Shown here in pieces: positions 1 to 9,073 of a stretch of DNA of 33,009 nt; the first letter of the stretch is position 1; every line of letters starts with the position of its first letter. Source of the DNA: an uncultured Lentisphaeria bacterium (GTDB lineage: Bacteria > Verrucomicrobiota > Lentisphaeria > Victivallales > Victivallaceae); NCBI GenBank assembly GCA_949282965.1, contig CASDQW010000121.1, positions 1 to 33,009 of the forward strand, in the 5' to 3' direction. The notes under the pieces are model-generated. The model made no database searches and was not told the origin of the DNA. It worked only from the letters and a program-made list of their open reading frames with translations. A program made the position numbers and the translations under genes.

Positions 1-513
1 CATGGCAAATGGATCGGTCAGAAATTTGCTCCAGACGTTTTCACAGGCGATCGCCACCTTGCACTCCGCCGCCACGGGCAGCAGTTCCCGGATCGATTTG
101 GTCGCCTGACGCCACACCACCGGCGCGGGAGTCACCGGACAGGCGGGATCCCATCCGGCATTGACCACTCCGGGAATCACCAGCGCACACTCCGCCCCCA
201 GCTCCGCGGCAATCCGCAGATAATCCCGGACCATCGCCACCGCGTCGCGGCGCGCTTCCTCGTTCGGCGAGCTCAGCGGCCGGCTCCAGCCGCAGCCGCT
301 CGCCACCGAACGCAGTCCGATCCCCCGTTCCCGGGCGTATTCCCGGATCCGGCGACATTCATCGGCGGTGGTTCCCCAGGGCACCACGTCGCCGATGGTC
401 AATTCCACTCCGTCCATACCGAATTCAGCGGCGTCGTCGATGCAGGCGAAGGCATCGCGTTCGCCTCCGAAGCCCCCCAGCACCCAGGCATTCAATGCGG
501 CGTAATATTTCAT
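1..513 (-). CDS. Sugar phosphate isomerase/epimerase (partial)
   Basis: N-terminal 171 codons of a xylose-isomerase-like TIM-barrel protein (AP endonuclease 2 family); the C-terminus lies beyond the left edge. The start is the ATG at 513, preceded by a strong GGAGGAG ribosome site. Visible family signs are an opening strand and helix that 'tracks' the substrate (FGMDGVEL near residues 31-38) and the metal-site strand ACENVWSKFL near residue 160, where the glutamate is a usual metal ligand. Such enzymes isomerise or epimerise keto-sugars in the cytoplasm; the substrate cannot be read from sequence. It follows the oxidoreductase gene by 26 bases and is very likely co-transcribed with it, a common pairing for sugar or inositol catabolism. 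Confidence 0.85.
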   Translation of the reverse strand, partial: MKYYAALNAWVLGGFGGERDAFACIDDAAEFGMDGVELTIGDVVPWGTTADECRRIREYARERGIGLRSVASGCGWSRPLSSPNEEARRDAVAMVRDYLRIAAELGAECALVIPGVVNAGWDPACPVTPAPVVWRQATKSIRELLPVAAECKVAIACENVWSKFLTDPFAM

Positions 514-539
514 TTTTTCTCTCCTCCAGTTATGAATAT

Positions 540-1589
540 TCAGCGATAATCGACGGCGACGGCGCCCCCGCCCTGTTCCAGTGAACGGCGTTCCGCCTCG
601 TAGACGGCCACTCCGTCCAGAATATCCTGCAGCGGCAGGAACTTCCGGACATCCGCCCGGCCCCGGACGGCATCCAGAAAATGGTCGATTTCGACATGCC
701 ACCCGGTCGGCATCGATCCGGCCTCGAATTCCACTTTTTCCACCGTCCCGTCGGTGTGGTAGAAAAACATTCCCGCCGGACCGCTGATGATCGTCGCCTT
801 TTCGCAGATCAGCTGAAAACTCATTTCGAACGGCGCCGTCTTCGCGGCGGACCACCCGCCTTCGGCGCAGACCGCGGGCGTTTCGGCATCAAAATGGTAC
901 AGGGTGAACACGTGATCATAAATCCCGGTGTGATAAGTGGTCCCGACCGAAGACACAGCCTTCGGACGGCCGCAGAAATAGAGCACTTCGTCGATGTCGT
1001 GCATATGCAGGTCCAGCAGCGCGCCGCCGCTGAGCTCGTCCTTCATGTACCAGTTCTGCCAGCCGTTCCCGTCCACATTCGGGGAAAAGCGTTTGAAAAA
1101 GGCACTGCGAATCCGGCCGAACCGCCCGGAGGCGACCGCTTCAAAAGCCCGACGGTATTCCGGCCAGGCACGCACGCACATTCCGACGGTGAAACAGCGC
1201 CCCGACTCCCTGGCGGCGGCGACGATGGCCGCGGCCCGGTCATAATTGAGCGCCACCGGCTTTTCCAGCAGTACGTGCTTGCCGGCGCGCAGCGCGGCGA
1301 TGGCCACGTCGGCATGCAGGTAGGTCGGCAGGCAAATATCCACTTCCTCCACTTCCGGATCGGCCAGCAGCGCGGCAGCGTCCTCATAGACCCGGATGCC
1401 GGTCAGATCGATCCGATCATTCCGGCCGCCGCCGATGTTGCCGACCACCTTGCGGATGTCGCCGGCGCGCTTGTCCGGATCGATGTCCGCGACGGCAACC
1501 ACGCGGCTTTTGGGATTGCCCTGATGGATGGCGAAGTGAGTGGTACCCATGAATCCGAGACCGATGATTCCGACTTTGACGGGTTCCAT
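540..1589 (-). CDS. Gfo/Idh/MocA family NAD(P)-dependent oxidoreductase
   Basis: A 349-residue protein with a Rossmann nucleotide-binding start (VGIIGLGFMG, residues 5-14) followed by the family's GKHVLLEKPVA motif, whose lysine is the usual catalytic residue, and a C-terminal alpha/beta domain with LLDLHMHDIDEVLYFCG. The family oxidises or reduces sugars and cyclitols with NAD(P). The frame is open 40 codons further upstream, but the ATG at 1589 follows an AAGGA-type ribosome site and is where the Rossmann fold begins. The isomerase gene follows 26 bases downstream. A candidate promoter lies at 1646-1674, and the gene is divergent from a PocR-AraC regulator, the likely controller of both genes. 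Exact substrate unknown. Confidence 0.93.
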   Translation of the reverse strand: MEPVKVGIIGLGFMGTTHFAIHQGNPKSRVVAVADIDPDKRAGDIRKVVGNIGGGRNDRIDLTGIRVYEDAAALLADPEVEEVDICLPTYLHADVAIAALRAGKHVLLEKPVALNYDRAAAIVAAARESGRCFTVGMCVRAWPEYRRAFEAVASGRFGRIRSAFFKRFSPNVDGNGWQNWYMKDELSGGALLDLHMHDIDEVLYFCGRPKAVSSVGTTYHTGIYDHVFTLYHFDAETPAVCAEGGWSAAKTAPFEMSFQLICEKATIISGPAGMFFYHTDGTVEKVEFEAGSMPTGWHVEIDHFLDAVRGRADVRKFLPLQDILDGVAVYEAERRSLEQGGGAVAVDYR

Positions 1590-1645
1590 GATCCTGTTTT
1601 CCTTTCTGCGTGAAGATTTCCGGAACGGTGCATTCACTCTGCCAT

Positions 1646-1674
1646 AGTTTACCGGATTTTCCTCCGTTTGTGAA
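1646..1674 (-). promoter_or_regulatory. Candidate sigma-70 promoter for the oxidoreductase-isomerase pair
   Basis: Read on the minus strand: TTCACA (5 of 6 to the -35 consensus), 17 bases, TAAACT (4 of 6 to the -10 consensus). It lies 57 bases upstream of the ATG at 1589. The -35 box overlaps a GTGAATG motif that has an inverted copy, CATTCAC, at 1631-1637. Prediction from sequence only. Confidence 0.4.
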
Positions 1675-1694
1675 TGGCGAAGACGGCAAAAAAC

Positions 1695-1723
1695 TGGACA
1701 ATCAGGCAAAAATGCGCTATCTT
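1695..1723 (+). promoter_or_regulatory. Candidate sigma-70 promoter for the PocR-AraC regulator
   Basis: TGGACA (5 of 6) at 1695-1700, a 17-base spacer, and TATCTT (4 of 6) at 1718-1723, 38 bases upstream of the ATG at 1762. Together with the opposite promoter it gives a back-to-back divergent arrangement in a 172-base intergenic region. Prediction from sequence only. Confidence 0.4.
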
Positions 1724-1761
1724 AATCCAGTTGAGTCATTCGTATTCACAAGGAAGCGCCG

Positions 1762-2634
1762 ATGAAACAAGATCTCGAACTGCTGCTGGACGAACGCATC
1801 AACCGGATTTTCCAGAATTTCTCGGATAGTTTCGGCGTTCCTATTTTGTTCTGTACCCCGGACGGAGAAATCCGCCGCCGGCGGCGGAAGAACGCCCCCT
1901 ACTGTGATTTGATTCAGCAGGCAGTCTGTTCCCGTGCCGACTGCGAAGCCAACGACCGGACCGCCCGGAACCGCTGTCTCGCCCGGGGAAGGCTCTATCC
2001 CTACCGCTGTCACGCTGGAGTGGAAGAGGCGATCGCCCCCATCCGGGCGGGCGGGGAACTGCTGGGATTTGCCATGTTCGGGCAATTCCGAACCGCCCCG
2101 GAACCGCCGGAGAACGTTCTGCGGCGCTGTCCCCCGGAGCGGCGCGGGGAACTCCTCAGAACCTACCGCGCCCTGCCGGAATTTGCTCCGGAGCGGCTGG
2201 AACCGGTGCTCGGGCTTTTCGAAATGATCGTCGACTACATCGTCGACCACGAACTGATTGTCCGCAAGGACTCCATCTCCATCCGGGAGCTGGAGCGGTG
2301 GCTGCGCCGTCACTGCGCCGAGCCCCTGACCGTCGCCGATGCCGCCCGGCAGCTGCATTGCAGTCCGTCCACGGTAACGCATCAGCTCCGCCGCAAGCTG
2401 GGGATGTCGTTTCAGGAACTGCTGATCGAACTGCGACTATCCCGGGCCGAACAACTGATGACCGCCGGCCCCGGCCTGTCGGTCAAGGAGGCGGCAGCAG
2501 CGGTCGGCTACGCGGATGCCGGCTATTTTTCGCGACTGTATCACAAAAAAAGGGGCATGACACCGGGCCATTTCCGGCGTCACGCGGAAACCATCGGAGG
2601 AGCCGCCCTTGAAAACCATTTGCATCGACTTTGA
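1762..2634 (+). CDS. AraC-family transcriptional regulator with PocR sensory domain
   Basis: 290 residues. Residues about 8-150 look like a PocR ligand-binding domain, with five cysteines (C48, C56, C61, C72, C83) in the arrangement typical of that domain and the characteristic EEAIAPI after the last one. Residues about 175-285 form the double helix-turn-helix DNA-binding unit of AraC proteins (LTVADAARQLHCSPSTVTHQ, then VKEAAAAVGYADAGYFSRLY). The start has an AAGGAAG ribosome site. PocR domains sense small metabolites, often diols or sugars, and the cysteines may bind metal or respond to redox. The divergent oxidoreductase and isomerase genes are the obvious targets. Its end overlaps the exonuclease gene by 26 bases. 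Confidence 0.9.
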   Translation: MKQDLELLLDERINRIFQNFSDSFGVPILFCTPDGEIRRRRRKNAPYCDLIQQAVCSRADCEANDRTARNRCLARGRLYPYRCHAGVEEAIAPIRAGGELLGFAMFGQFRTAPEPPENVLRRCPPERRGELLRTYRALPEFAPERLEPVLGLFEMIVDYIVDHELIVRKDSISIRELERWLRRHCAEPLTVADAARQLHCSPSTVTHQLRRKLGMSFQELLIELRLSRAEQLMTAGPGLSVKEAAAAVGYADAGYFSRLYHKKRGMTPGHFRRHAETIGGAALENHLHRL

Positions 2635-3232
2635 AACCGCCAACGCCGCGCGCGCCAGCGCCTGTTCCGTCGGCATCGCCATCATCACCGACGATGCGGT
2701 CTCCTTCACCGCCGAACAGTTGATCAAACCGCCTCCGGAGTGCGCTCGTTTCGATCCTTTCAACGTCGCCATCCACGGCATCCGCGAAACCGACGTGGCA
2801 AACGCCCCTGACTTCGGGGAACTCGCCCCCCGACTCCTGCCGCTGCTCACCGGCAACCTCGTCGTAGCGCACAACGCCGCCTTCGACCTGTCAGTGCTGC
2901 GCGCCCTCTGCGACACGTACGCCCTGCCCTATCCGGAATGCACCTATCTATGCAGCTGCAAAACCGCCGCCCGGCTCTGGCCTCAGCTGGAAAATCACAA
3001 ACTCAATACCCTGTGCGACTTCATCGGCCATCGCTTCCACCACCACAACGCCGCGGCGGACGCCGAAGCCGCCGCGCATCTGCTGCTGGCGATGCAGCGC
3101 GAATGCGCCGCCGCCACGCCGCTGGAGCTGGCCATACGCCTTGAAGTCCGCCCGGGACGCCTCTTTCCCGGCGGGTACACCCCGTGCAGCGCCCGGCGTG
3201 GCGGCGCTCCGGCCCGTCCGGGAATGCGCTGA
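2609..3232 (+). CDS. DEDDh-family 3'-5' exonuclease (DNA polymerase III epsilon-like)
   Basis: 207 residues beginning with TTG at 2609, chosen because CGGAGGAG ends six bases before it and the first residues carry the ExoI motif IDFET (D7 and E9). ExoII is AHNAAFD (D93), and ExoIII is H146-x4-D151, the His form of the DEDD family. Such enzymes trim single-stranded DNA or RNA 3' ends with two metal ions, in proofreading or repair. With no polymerase domain attached, the partner is unknown. The last 35 residues are rich in Pro, Arg and Gly and probably disordered. The start lies inside the end of the regulator gene, so the two are translationally linked, although no functional connection is evident. 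Confidence 0.9.
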   Translation: MKTICIDFETANAARASACSVGIAIITDDAVSFTAEQLIKPPPECARFDPFNVAIHGIRETDVANAPDFGELAPRLLPLLTGNLVVAHNAAFDLSVLRALCDTYALPYPECTYLCSCKTAARLWPQLENHKLNTLCDFIGHRFHHHNAAADAEAAAHLLLAMQRECAAATPLELAIRLEVRPGRLFPGGYTPCSARRGGAPARPGMR

Positions 3233-3259
3233 ACGTCCGGCGGGAAACGGCGCAACGTC

Positions 3260-3844
3260 TTATTCCCCGGTACCGCCCTGCCGGTTCGCCGGCGGCGGCA
3301 ACATGGACTGAATGTAGGCGGCCACGACCGCAACTTTGCGCGCGGTGATGTCGCTGCCGTTGATCACGATGTCGGCGACGCCCCGGAGCGGTTCATAAAA
3401 CTCCTGGTGCCGGAAACGCTGGGTTCCGAGGAAATAATCCGCCTCCTCCTCCAGCGTCACCCCCAGTGCCATGCGGCGCCGGATCCGCCGGTAGAAACGC
3501 TCGTCCGAGGGCGTATCCACAAACACCGTCAAATCGTAACGATTCCGCACCGTTTCCAGATACAGCGCGAAAATCCCTTCGACCACCACCACCTCCGCAT
3601 CGGATCCGGCGGCTTCGTCAAAGGCCGCGACAAACCGCTCCAGATCCCAACTCGCCGGCTGATTGAAATCCTCCAGTAAATTCCCTGAAAACCGGGACTT
3701 CATCCGCGGCTTCTCCTTCCGGAAAAACGTGTCGGTGTGCATCACCTCCACCCGCCGTCCCGCCAGGCGCGCCACCAGGTGTTCCGCCAGAAAACTCTTA
3801 CCGGAGGCGCTGCCGCCGCCGATACCGACCAGAAACGGTGCCAT
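3260..3844 (-). CDS. Uridine kinase-like P-loop kinase
   Basis: About 194 residues with the P-loop GGGSASGKS near the N-terminus, an aspartate in MHTDTFF corresponding to the nucleoside-binding segment, NQPASWD, a Walker B-like strand VVVVEGIFALY, and a lid segment RFYRRIRRRM. This matches the uridine kinase/phosphoribulokinase family, which phosphorylates uridine and cytidine in pyrimidine salvage. Two ATGs lie back to back (3847 and 3844). I chose 3844 because it leaves five bases after AAGGAGG, while the first leaves only two. It sits 53 bases downstream of the transporter gene, last in a row of four minus-strand genes. Specificity could also be for another small hydroxyl substrate. Confidence 0.85.
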   Translation of the reverse strand: MAPFLVGIGGGSASGKSFLAEHLVARLAGRRVEVMHTDTFFRKEKPRMKSRFSGNLLEDFNQPASWDLERFVAAFDEAAGSDAEVVVVEGIFALYLETVRNRYDLTVFVDTPSDERFYRRIRRRMALGVTLEEEADYFLGTQRFRHQEFYEPLRGVADIVINGSDITARKVAVVAAYIQSMLPPPANRQGGTGE

Positions 3845-3897
3845 CATACCCTCCTTCCCGGTTTATTCTTCCGCTGCCGTCCGCCCACGCCGTGTTT

Positions 3898-4830
3898 TCA
3901 CACCCCGGCTTCGCCGAGAAACATCCGCAGCAACAGCGGAATCGTCAGCAGGGAAATCAACGTGGTAATAATAATCGCCTGTCCCGCAAAGTCCTCACAG
4001 CCGCCGTAACGTCGCGCCACCAGCACCGAACTGGAAGCTGCCGGCATCAGCGCCACCACCAGCGTCACCAGCAACACATCCGCCGGCAGCGGCAGCAGTT
4101 TCAGCAACACCCCGAGCAGCACCGGAATCACCAGCAGCCGGATCAGCGTGAGATAGGTCATGTCGAACTTGTGCGTCCAGATCCGGCGCCAGCATTGAGC
4201 CAGCGCGATGCCGATCAGCAGCAGCATGAAAGGCACCGCCATGTCGCCCATGCTGCGGATCGCCTTGGCCAGCGGTCCGGTCACCGGAATCCCCAGAAAG
4301 GAAACCACCAGCGCCGCAATCACCGCCGCCAGGTTGATCGACCAGATGCTTCGAATTGACTGCGCCCAGCTGCCGCCGCCGTTCAACGTCATGATACCGA
4401 TCGTCCAGAAGCCGACGGTCGAACCGACGTTCATCATCAACAGCAACGCAATATGGCGGTCGTTGCCGATGTTCTGCAGGACGATCAGCGGCAGAAAAAC
4501 GTAATTATTGATCGCGCAGATGTGGTGAAAAGTTCGTTCCCGCTCCGGCGTGCGGTTCTTCATGAACTTTTTGAAGAAACATCCGGCCAGGCCGCCGAAC
4601 GCCATCAGCCCGAACCCGAGCACCGGCATCAGCCAGAGTTCGTTCAACCGCCCCGGCTCGAAGCTCGACGTAATCGTGGAAAAGGTCAGCATCGGGAAAA
4701 AGAAGTCCAGTGTCAATTTCCCCAGTTTGTCCAGATCCTCCGGCAGGATCATGCCTTTTTTCCAGACGAACACCCCGAATCCGAAGACGATAAACGTCTC
4801 CAGAATCGCCATGAAGACCTTCAGCAGCAT
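3898..4830 (-). CDS. AEC-family transporter (auxin efflux carrier type)
   Basis: 310 residues, almost entirely hydrophobic segments, about ten predicted membrane helices in the two-bundle pattern of the AEC (PF03547) family. Visible family features are a first helix FIVFGFGVFVWKKG, the motif DKLGKLTLDFFFPMLTFSTI, and a final bundle with LVVALMPAASSSVLVARRYGG near residues 255-275. AEC proteins are secondary carriers for small organic acids such as malate in bacteria; the cargo here is unknown. The start at 4830 lies inside the end of uvrA (10-base overlap) and follows GAAAGGGAAAG, so translation is coupled to uvrA. The frame extends further upstream inside uvrA but that part has no membrane character. 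Confidence 0.9.
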   Translation of the reverse strand: MLLKVFMAILETFIVFGFGVFVWKKGMILPEDLDKLGKLTLDFFFPMLTFSTITSSFEPGRLNELWLMPVLGFGLMAFGGLAGCFFKKFMKNRTPERERTFHHICAINNYVFLPLIVLQNIGNDRHIALLLMMNVGSTVGFWTIGIMTLNGGGSWAQSIRSIWSINLAAVIAALVVSFLGIPVTGPLAKAIRSMGDMAVPFMLLLIGIALAQCWRRIWTHKFDMTYLTLIRLLVIPVLLGVLLKLLPLPADVLLVTLVVALMPAASSSVLVARRYGGCEDFAGQAIIITTLISLLTIPLLLRMFLGEAGV

Positions 4831-7697
4831 GGCGTTTCTTTCCCTTTCAAATACGGCCGCAGATAACGTCCGGTATGGGACGCTTCCACCCGCGCCACCT
4901 CTTCCGGAGTGCCGCAGGCCACCAGTTCGCCGCCGCCGGAACCGCCTTCCGGCCCGAGATCCAGCACATAGTCGGCGCACTTGATCACGTCGAGGTTGTG
5001 TTCGATCACCAGCACGGTATTGCCGAGGTCGCGCAACTTCAGCAGCACTTTCATCAATTGCTCAATGTCCGCCAGATGCAGCCCGGTGGTGGGCTCGTCC
5101 AGCACATAAAGGGTATGACCACGCGGCACCCGGGCCAGTTCGGCGGCCAGTTTCACCCGCTGGGCCTCCCCGCCGGAAAGCGTGGTCGCCGGCTGGCCCA
5201 GCTGCACATAACCGAGCCCGACTTCCCGCAGCGTCGCCAGTTTCCGGGAAAGCGCGGGGAATGCGTCAAAAAATTCCGCAGCCTGATTGACGGTCATCTC
5301 CAGCACGTCGGCAATGCTGCGTTTTTTATAATGTACCGACAGCGTTTCCTTGTTGAAACGCCGCCCGCCGCAGGCGGAACACTCCACATAAACGTCCGAA
5401 AGGAACTGCATTTCGATCTTCTTAATGCCGTCCCCCTTGCACTCTTCGCAGCGCCCGCCTTTGACGTTGAAGCTGTACCGGCCCGGGCCGAAGCCCCGGA
5501 CCTTCGATTCCGGCAGTTCCGCAAACAGTTTCCGAATCGCCCCGAACGCATCGGTATAGGTCGCCGGATTCGAACGCGGCGTCCGCCCGATCGGGCTCTG
5601 ATCGATGACGATCGTCTTATCCACGTACTGAAGTCCCCGGATGGCATCGTGTTCTCCGGGCGGCAGATCCTGGATTTTCTGCTGCCGGTTGAGCGCCCGC
5701 ACCAGAATTTCGTTGATCAGCGAACTCTTGCCGGAACCGGAAACCCCGGTCACGCAGCAGAAGGTGCCGAGCGGGATGTCCACGTCGATATTCTTGAGAT
5801 TATTGTGCCGCGCACCGCGGATGGAAATTTTTCTGCCGTTCCCCCGGCAGCGTTTTTCCGGCACCGCCAGTTCGCGCCGTCCGGCCAGAAACGCCCCGGT
5901 CAGAGACCGTTCCGAACGCTTGATTTCCTCCGGCGTTCCGGCGGCCACCAGTTCCCCGCCGAGCCGCCCCGCGCCAGGCCCGAGGTCCAGCACATAATCC
6001 GCCCGGTTGATGGTGTCGAGGTCGTGCTCCACCACCAGCACGGTATTGCCGAGATCCCGGAGCCGGGCCAGCGTATCCAGCAGCCGGTCGTTGTCCCGCT
6101 GGTGCAGCCCGATGCTCGGCTCGTCCAGGATGTACAGCACCCCGACCAGGCCGCAGCCCAGCTGGGTCGCCAGTCGGATGCGCTGCGCCTCGCCGCCGGA
6201 AAGGGTATGACTGATCCGGTCCAGCGTCAGATAGCTCAACCCCACGTCGCGCAGGAACGTCAGCCGGCTGCGGATTTCCTTGAGCACATCCCCGGCAATC
6301 ACCGCCGCCTCGCCTTCCAGTTTCAGGTTTTCGACGAACTCCAGCGCCCGGTCCACCGAAAGCGCATTGAATTCGTGAATGCCGAGTCCCCCGACCGTCA
6401 CCGCCAGACTGACCGGATTGAGGCGGGCGCCTTTGCAGGCCGGGCAGACACGGGGAGAGAGATATTCCTTCAGCCGTTCGCGAACGGAATCCGATTCGGT
6501 TTCGACCATGCGCCGGCGCAGATTTTCCAAAATTCCCTCAAACGGCTTGCTCCAGCGGTATTTGCGTCCGTGCATGTAGTAGTCGAATTCCAGCGGCTCG
6601 TCGCCGCTCCCGTACAGCAGCAGTTTCCGGATGGATTCCGGCAGCTCCCGGAACGGCCGGGTCAGCATGTCGGGACAGTTCCAGCATTCGGCAATTTTGC
6701 GCAGCAGCAGATTGTAATACATGATCAGGTGGCGCGGTCCCCGCCGCCAACCCGGAATCGCACCGTTTTTGATGGACAGCGAATCGTCCGGAATCACCAG
6801 CGCCGGGTCCATAACCTGCAGAATCCCCAGTCCGTTGCATTCAGGACAGGCCCCGTAGGGGGCGTTGAAGGAAAAATTCCGCGGCTGAAGTTCCCCGTAA
6901 CTGACGCCGCAGGCAAGACAGGCCAGTTTTTCGCTGTGCTGTTCCTCCAGGTAGGCGGGCCCGGTGGGATCGGGATTCTCCACCAGCACGGTAACAATGC
7001 CGTTGCCGTGGCGCAGCGCGGTCTCCACCGAGTCGGTCAGCCGCGCGGAATCCATCCGGCCCGACACCAGGCGGTCCACCACGGCTTCGATGGTATGACG
7101 TTTGTTCTTGTCCGGAACCGCCTCGCCGAATTCGTCCAGCAGCACGATTTCGCCGTCGATACGGGCCCGGACGAACCCTTCGGAACGCAAATTGGCGAGC
7201 ACATCCCGGTGCTCTCCCTTGCGCCCGACCACGAAAGGCGCAAGCAACATCAGTTTCCGCCCGGGTTCGACGGCGGCGAGCAATTCGGCGATTTTCTGCG
7301 CCGACTGGGATTCGAGTTTCCGGCCGCAGCGGGGACAATGCGGAATACCGACATGCGCGTACAGCAGCCGCAGATAATCGTATATTTCCGTCACCGTCGC
7401 CACGGTGGAACGGGGCGTGCCCCCGGCGGTGCGTTGCTCGATGGCGATGGCGGGCGAAAGTCCTTCAATGTGCTCCACTTTCGGTTTCTGCAACCGGTCG
7501 AGGAACTGCCGGGCGTAGGCGGAGAGGCTCTCCACATAACGCCGCTGCCCCTCGGCGTAAAGCGTGTCAAAGGCGAGCGAAGACTTTCCCGACCCGCTCA
7601 GGCCGGTGATCACGACAAGTTTATTGCGCGGAATCACCGCATCAATATGTTTAAGATTATGCTGACTTGCGTCGCGAATAACAATATTTTCCAACAT
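4821..7697 (-). CDS. uvrA: UvrA, excinuclease ABC subunit A
   Basis: 958 residues, close to the usual 940. UvrA is the dimeric ATPase that finds bulky DNA damage and loads UvrB in nucleotide excision repair. Seen in order: Walker A GLSGSGKS (residues 32-39), the UvrB-binding region with [14 protein letters not shown], an early CPRC pair, the zinc module CLAC...CPEC, the ABC signature [12 protein letters not shown] followed by [12 protein letters not shown], a second Walker A GVSGSGKS, the C-terminal zinc finger CEECKGDG...CSACGG, and the second signature [12 protein letters not shown] with [12 protein letters not shown]. All ATPase and zinc motifs are intact. It lies 42 bases after a GntR-type regulator, an unusual partner, and no clear LexA-type box was seen before the pair. 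Confidence 0.98.
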   Translation of the reverse strand: MLENIVIRDASQHNLKHIDAVIPRNKLVVITGLSGSGKSSLAFDTLYAEGQRRYVESLSAYARQFLDRLQKPKVEHIEGLSPAIAIEQRTAGGTPRSTVATVTEIYDYLRLLYAHVGIPHCPRCGRKLESQSAQKIAELLAAVEPGRKLMLLAPFVVGRKGEHRDVLANLRSEGFVRARIDGEIVLLDEFGEAVPDKNKRHTIEAVVDRLVSGRMDSARLTDSVETALRHGNGIVTVLVENPDPTGPAYLEEQHSEKLACLACGVSYGELQPRNFSFNAPYGACPECNGLGILQVMDPALVIPDDSLSIKNGAIPGWRRGPRHLIMYYNLLLRKIAECWNCPDMLTRPFRELPESIRKLLLYGSGDEPLEFDYYMHGRKYRWSKPFEGILENLRRRMVETESDSVRERLKEYLSPRVCPACKGARLNPVSLAVTVGGLGIHEFNALSVDRALEFVENLKLEGEAAVIAGDVLKEIRSRLTFLRDVGLSYLTLDRISHTLSGGEAQRIRLATQLGCGLVGVLYILDEPSIGLHQRDNDRLLDTLARLRDLGNTVLVVEHDLDTINRADYVLDLGPGAGRLGGELVAAGTPEEIKRSERSLTGAFLAGRRELAVPEKRCRGNGRKISIRGARHNNLKNIDVDIPLGTFCCVTGVSGSGKSSLINEILVRALNRQQKIQDLPPGEHDAIRGLQYVDKTIVIDQSPIGRTPRSNPATYTDAFGAIRKLFAELPESKVRGFGPGRYSFNVKGGRCEECKGDGIKKIEMQFLSDVYVECSACGGRRFNKETLSVHYKKRSIADVLEMTVNQAAEFFDAFPALSRKLATLREVGLGYVQLGQPATTLSGGEAQRVKLAAELARVPRGHTLYVLDEPTTGLHLADIEQLMKVLLKLRDLGNTVLVIEHNLDVIKCADYVLDLGPEGGSGGGELVACGTPEEVARVEASHTGRYLRPYLKGKETPCC

Positions 7698-7739
7698 AAT
7701 GTTCCGCCGCTCCGGGGCGTACCAGGGGCGATCGCCGAA

Positions 7740-8750
7740 TCAGTCGACCGTCCGACAGGGAATGAAGGTTTGAATTTTTCCGCTGCCCCAGTTCTGCAGC
7801 GCCCGGTAAATCTCCTGCCCCATCGCGGAGTAGTCCTGTACCGCAGACACGATGTATTCTCCGGTGGTGCGCCGGGCATGCGGATTGTCGAAATCCGAAT
7901 AAAAAAGGTCCACCCCGAACCGCAGCTGCCGCTGCCGGGCCCATTGAATCACCGCGCCGGAGAACGCCAGCGAGGGCGCGCACATCAGTACCGGCTTTCC
8001 CGGTACGATCGGCAGCTCGCACAGCAGCTGGAATACCTCGTCGTAATCCGTCGTCTCCGCCTCGCAGATCCGGTAGAACAGCTGATCGGCCGCGCATTCG
8101 TCCACAAACCCCGCCCGGCGTTCCCGTTCCACAAAACAGCTCCCGCCGCTGCGGGCTGTGATGAAAAACATCTGAGCGTTGCCCCCCGCCGCCGTCACGT
8201 TGTGCCGCACCAGTTCCCGGACCGCCGCCCGGTGGTTGGTGGAAACGTAATTCAGCTCCGCGCCGTAACGGTTGACGAACAGCACCTTGTCCGGAAATGC
8301 CGAAAGTGCCTCCAGCTGCGCGTCCTGCGACATCACCGCCACCAGGCAGTCGTACCGCTCCACGAACTCCGGAGAAGGCGTAAAGTGTTTGATGTCGATA
8401 AATTCCAGATTGAACTCCCCGGCCCGGTAAAGCAGCGGATTCAGCAGACTCATCTCCGCGGTTTCTCCGTGCACCCCCGTCCCCGGCAGACTGCGCTCCA
8501 GCTGGGACACGAACGCGACCCGCCGCGGCGGCTGCTGTCCGGTGAACACCGTCCCTCCCCGGCGGCTGGTGCTCAGCACACCGCAATCCACCAGCTCCTT
8601 CAGTGCCTGATTGATGGTGGTCCGGGTCACGCCGAATTTAGTAATCAGTTCCTCCCGCGTGGGAATCCGTTCCCCCGCCGGATAGACGCCGGAGCGGAGT
8701 TCGGTCAGCAGTTGTCGTTTGACCTGTTCATATTTCGGCAGATGCGCCAT
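7740..8750 (-). CDS. GntR-type regulator with LacI-like sensor domain
   Basis: 336 residues. Residues about 5-75 are a GntR winged helix: KYEQVKRQLLTELRSGVYPAGERIPTREELITKFGVTRTTINQALKELVDCGVL shortened here to its pattern of helix, 'G-ER-IP-TREEL', and recognition helix (TRTTINQALKEL). The remainder resembles a periplasmic-binding/LacI sugar sensor, as in AraR of Bacillus. I chose the ATG at 8750 because AGGTGG precedes it; the frame runs 21 codons further up without family character. It is divergent from the isomerase gene at 9074 across 323 bases and directly precedes uvrA. The isomerase is the likely target, possibly together with itself. Ligand unknown. Confidence 0.88.
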   Translation of the reverse strand: MAHLPKYEQVKRQLLTELRSGVYPAGERIPTREELITKFGVTRTTINQALKELVDCGVLSTSRRGGTVFTGQQPPRRVAFVSQLERSLPGTGVHGETAEMSLLNPLLYRAGEFNLEFIDIKHFTPSPEFVERYDCLVAVMSQDAQLEALSAFPDKVLFVNRYGAELNYVSTNHRAAVRELVRHNVTAAGGNAQMFFITARSGGSCFVERERRAGFVDECAADQLFYRICEAETTDYDEVFQLLCELPIVPGKPVLMCAPSLAFSGAVIQWARQRQLRFGVDLFYSDFDNPHARRTTGEYIVSAVQDYSAMGQEIYRALQNWGSGKIQTFIPCRTVD

Positions 8751-8858
8751 GATGCCACCTTTCCGGATGACAGGAGGGGAATCCTTTTCCGTCTTCTCCC
8801 GTCCGATTTCCATTTTTTCATTTCATAATATGGCACGATTTCCCGTAAAAAGCAAGAT

Positions 8859-8870
8859 AAAACCGGTTTT
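8859..8870. promoter_or_regulatory. Perfect palindrome AAAACCGGTTTT, candidate operator
   Basis: Twelve-base perfect inverted repeat lying between divergent regulator and isomerase genes, about 109 bases from the regulator start. Size and symmetry suit a GntR-type dimer; the assignment is inference. Confidence 0.35.
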
Positions 8871-8930
8871 TTACATCCTGATTTCTCTGTTTTCCGACAA
8901 AAAAGGTCCTCGATCACCGGCACCCCCCTC

Positions 8931-8959
8931 TTGCAATCACCGTTTCCCGGACTTAAAGT
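8931..8959 (+). promoter_or_regulatory. Candidate promoter for the isomerase gene
   Basis: TTGCAA (4 of 6), 17-base spacer, TAAAGT (4 of 6), about 115 bases before the ATG at 9074. The boxes are weak but the spacing is ideal and it is the best match seen in this region. Confidence 0.3.
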
Positions 8960-9073
8960 AAACGTAAATGCAAAAACACCTTAGGAGCGGGAAACGCTGG
9001 CCACGCTTGCCGGATGGTTTTCCGCCGGAGTTCTTGTTCATGCTTCAATTCAAACAACCAACAGGAGTCTTCC

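Larger units (their letters stand above)
8751..9073. other. Divergent intergenic region, 323 bases
   Basis: Separates the GntR-type regulator (leftwards) from the isomerase (rightwards). No gene seen. It holds a 12-base palindrome at 8859-8870, a candidate rightward promoter at 8931-8959, and on the minus strand a TATTAT hexamer near 8828 that could serve the regulator, though its nearest -35-like box is 19 bases away. The isomerase ribosome site ACAGGAG is at 9061-9067. Confidence 0.5.

Noticed and set aside
4875..8828. Very long open frame on the plus strand opposite uvrA
   Set aside because: It is rich in His, Gln, Arg and Pro, has no ribosome site and no domain, and mirrors the codon bias of uvrA and the regulator. 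uvrA on the other strand has every family motif.
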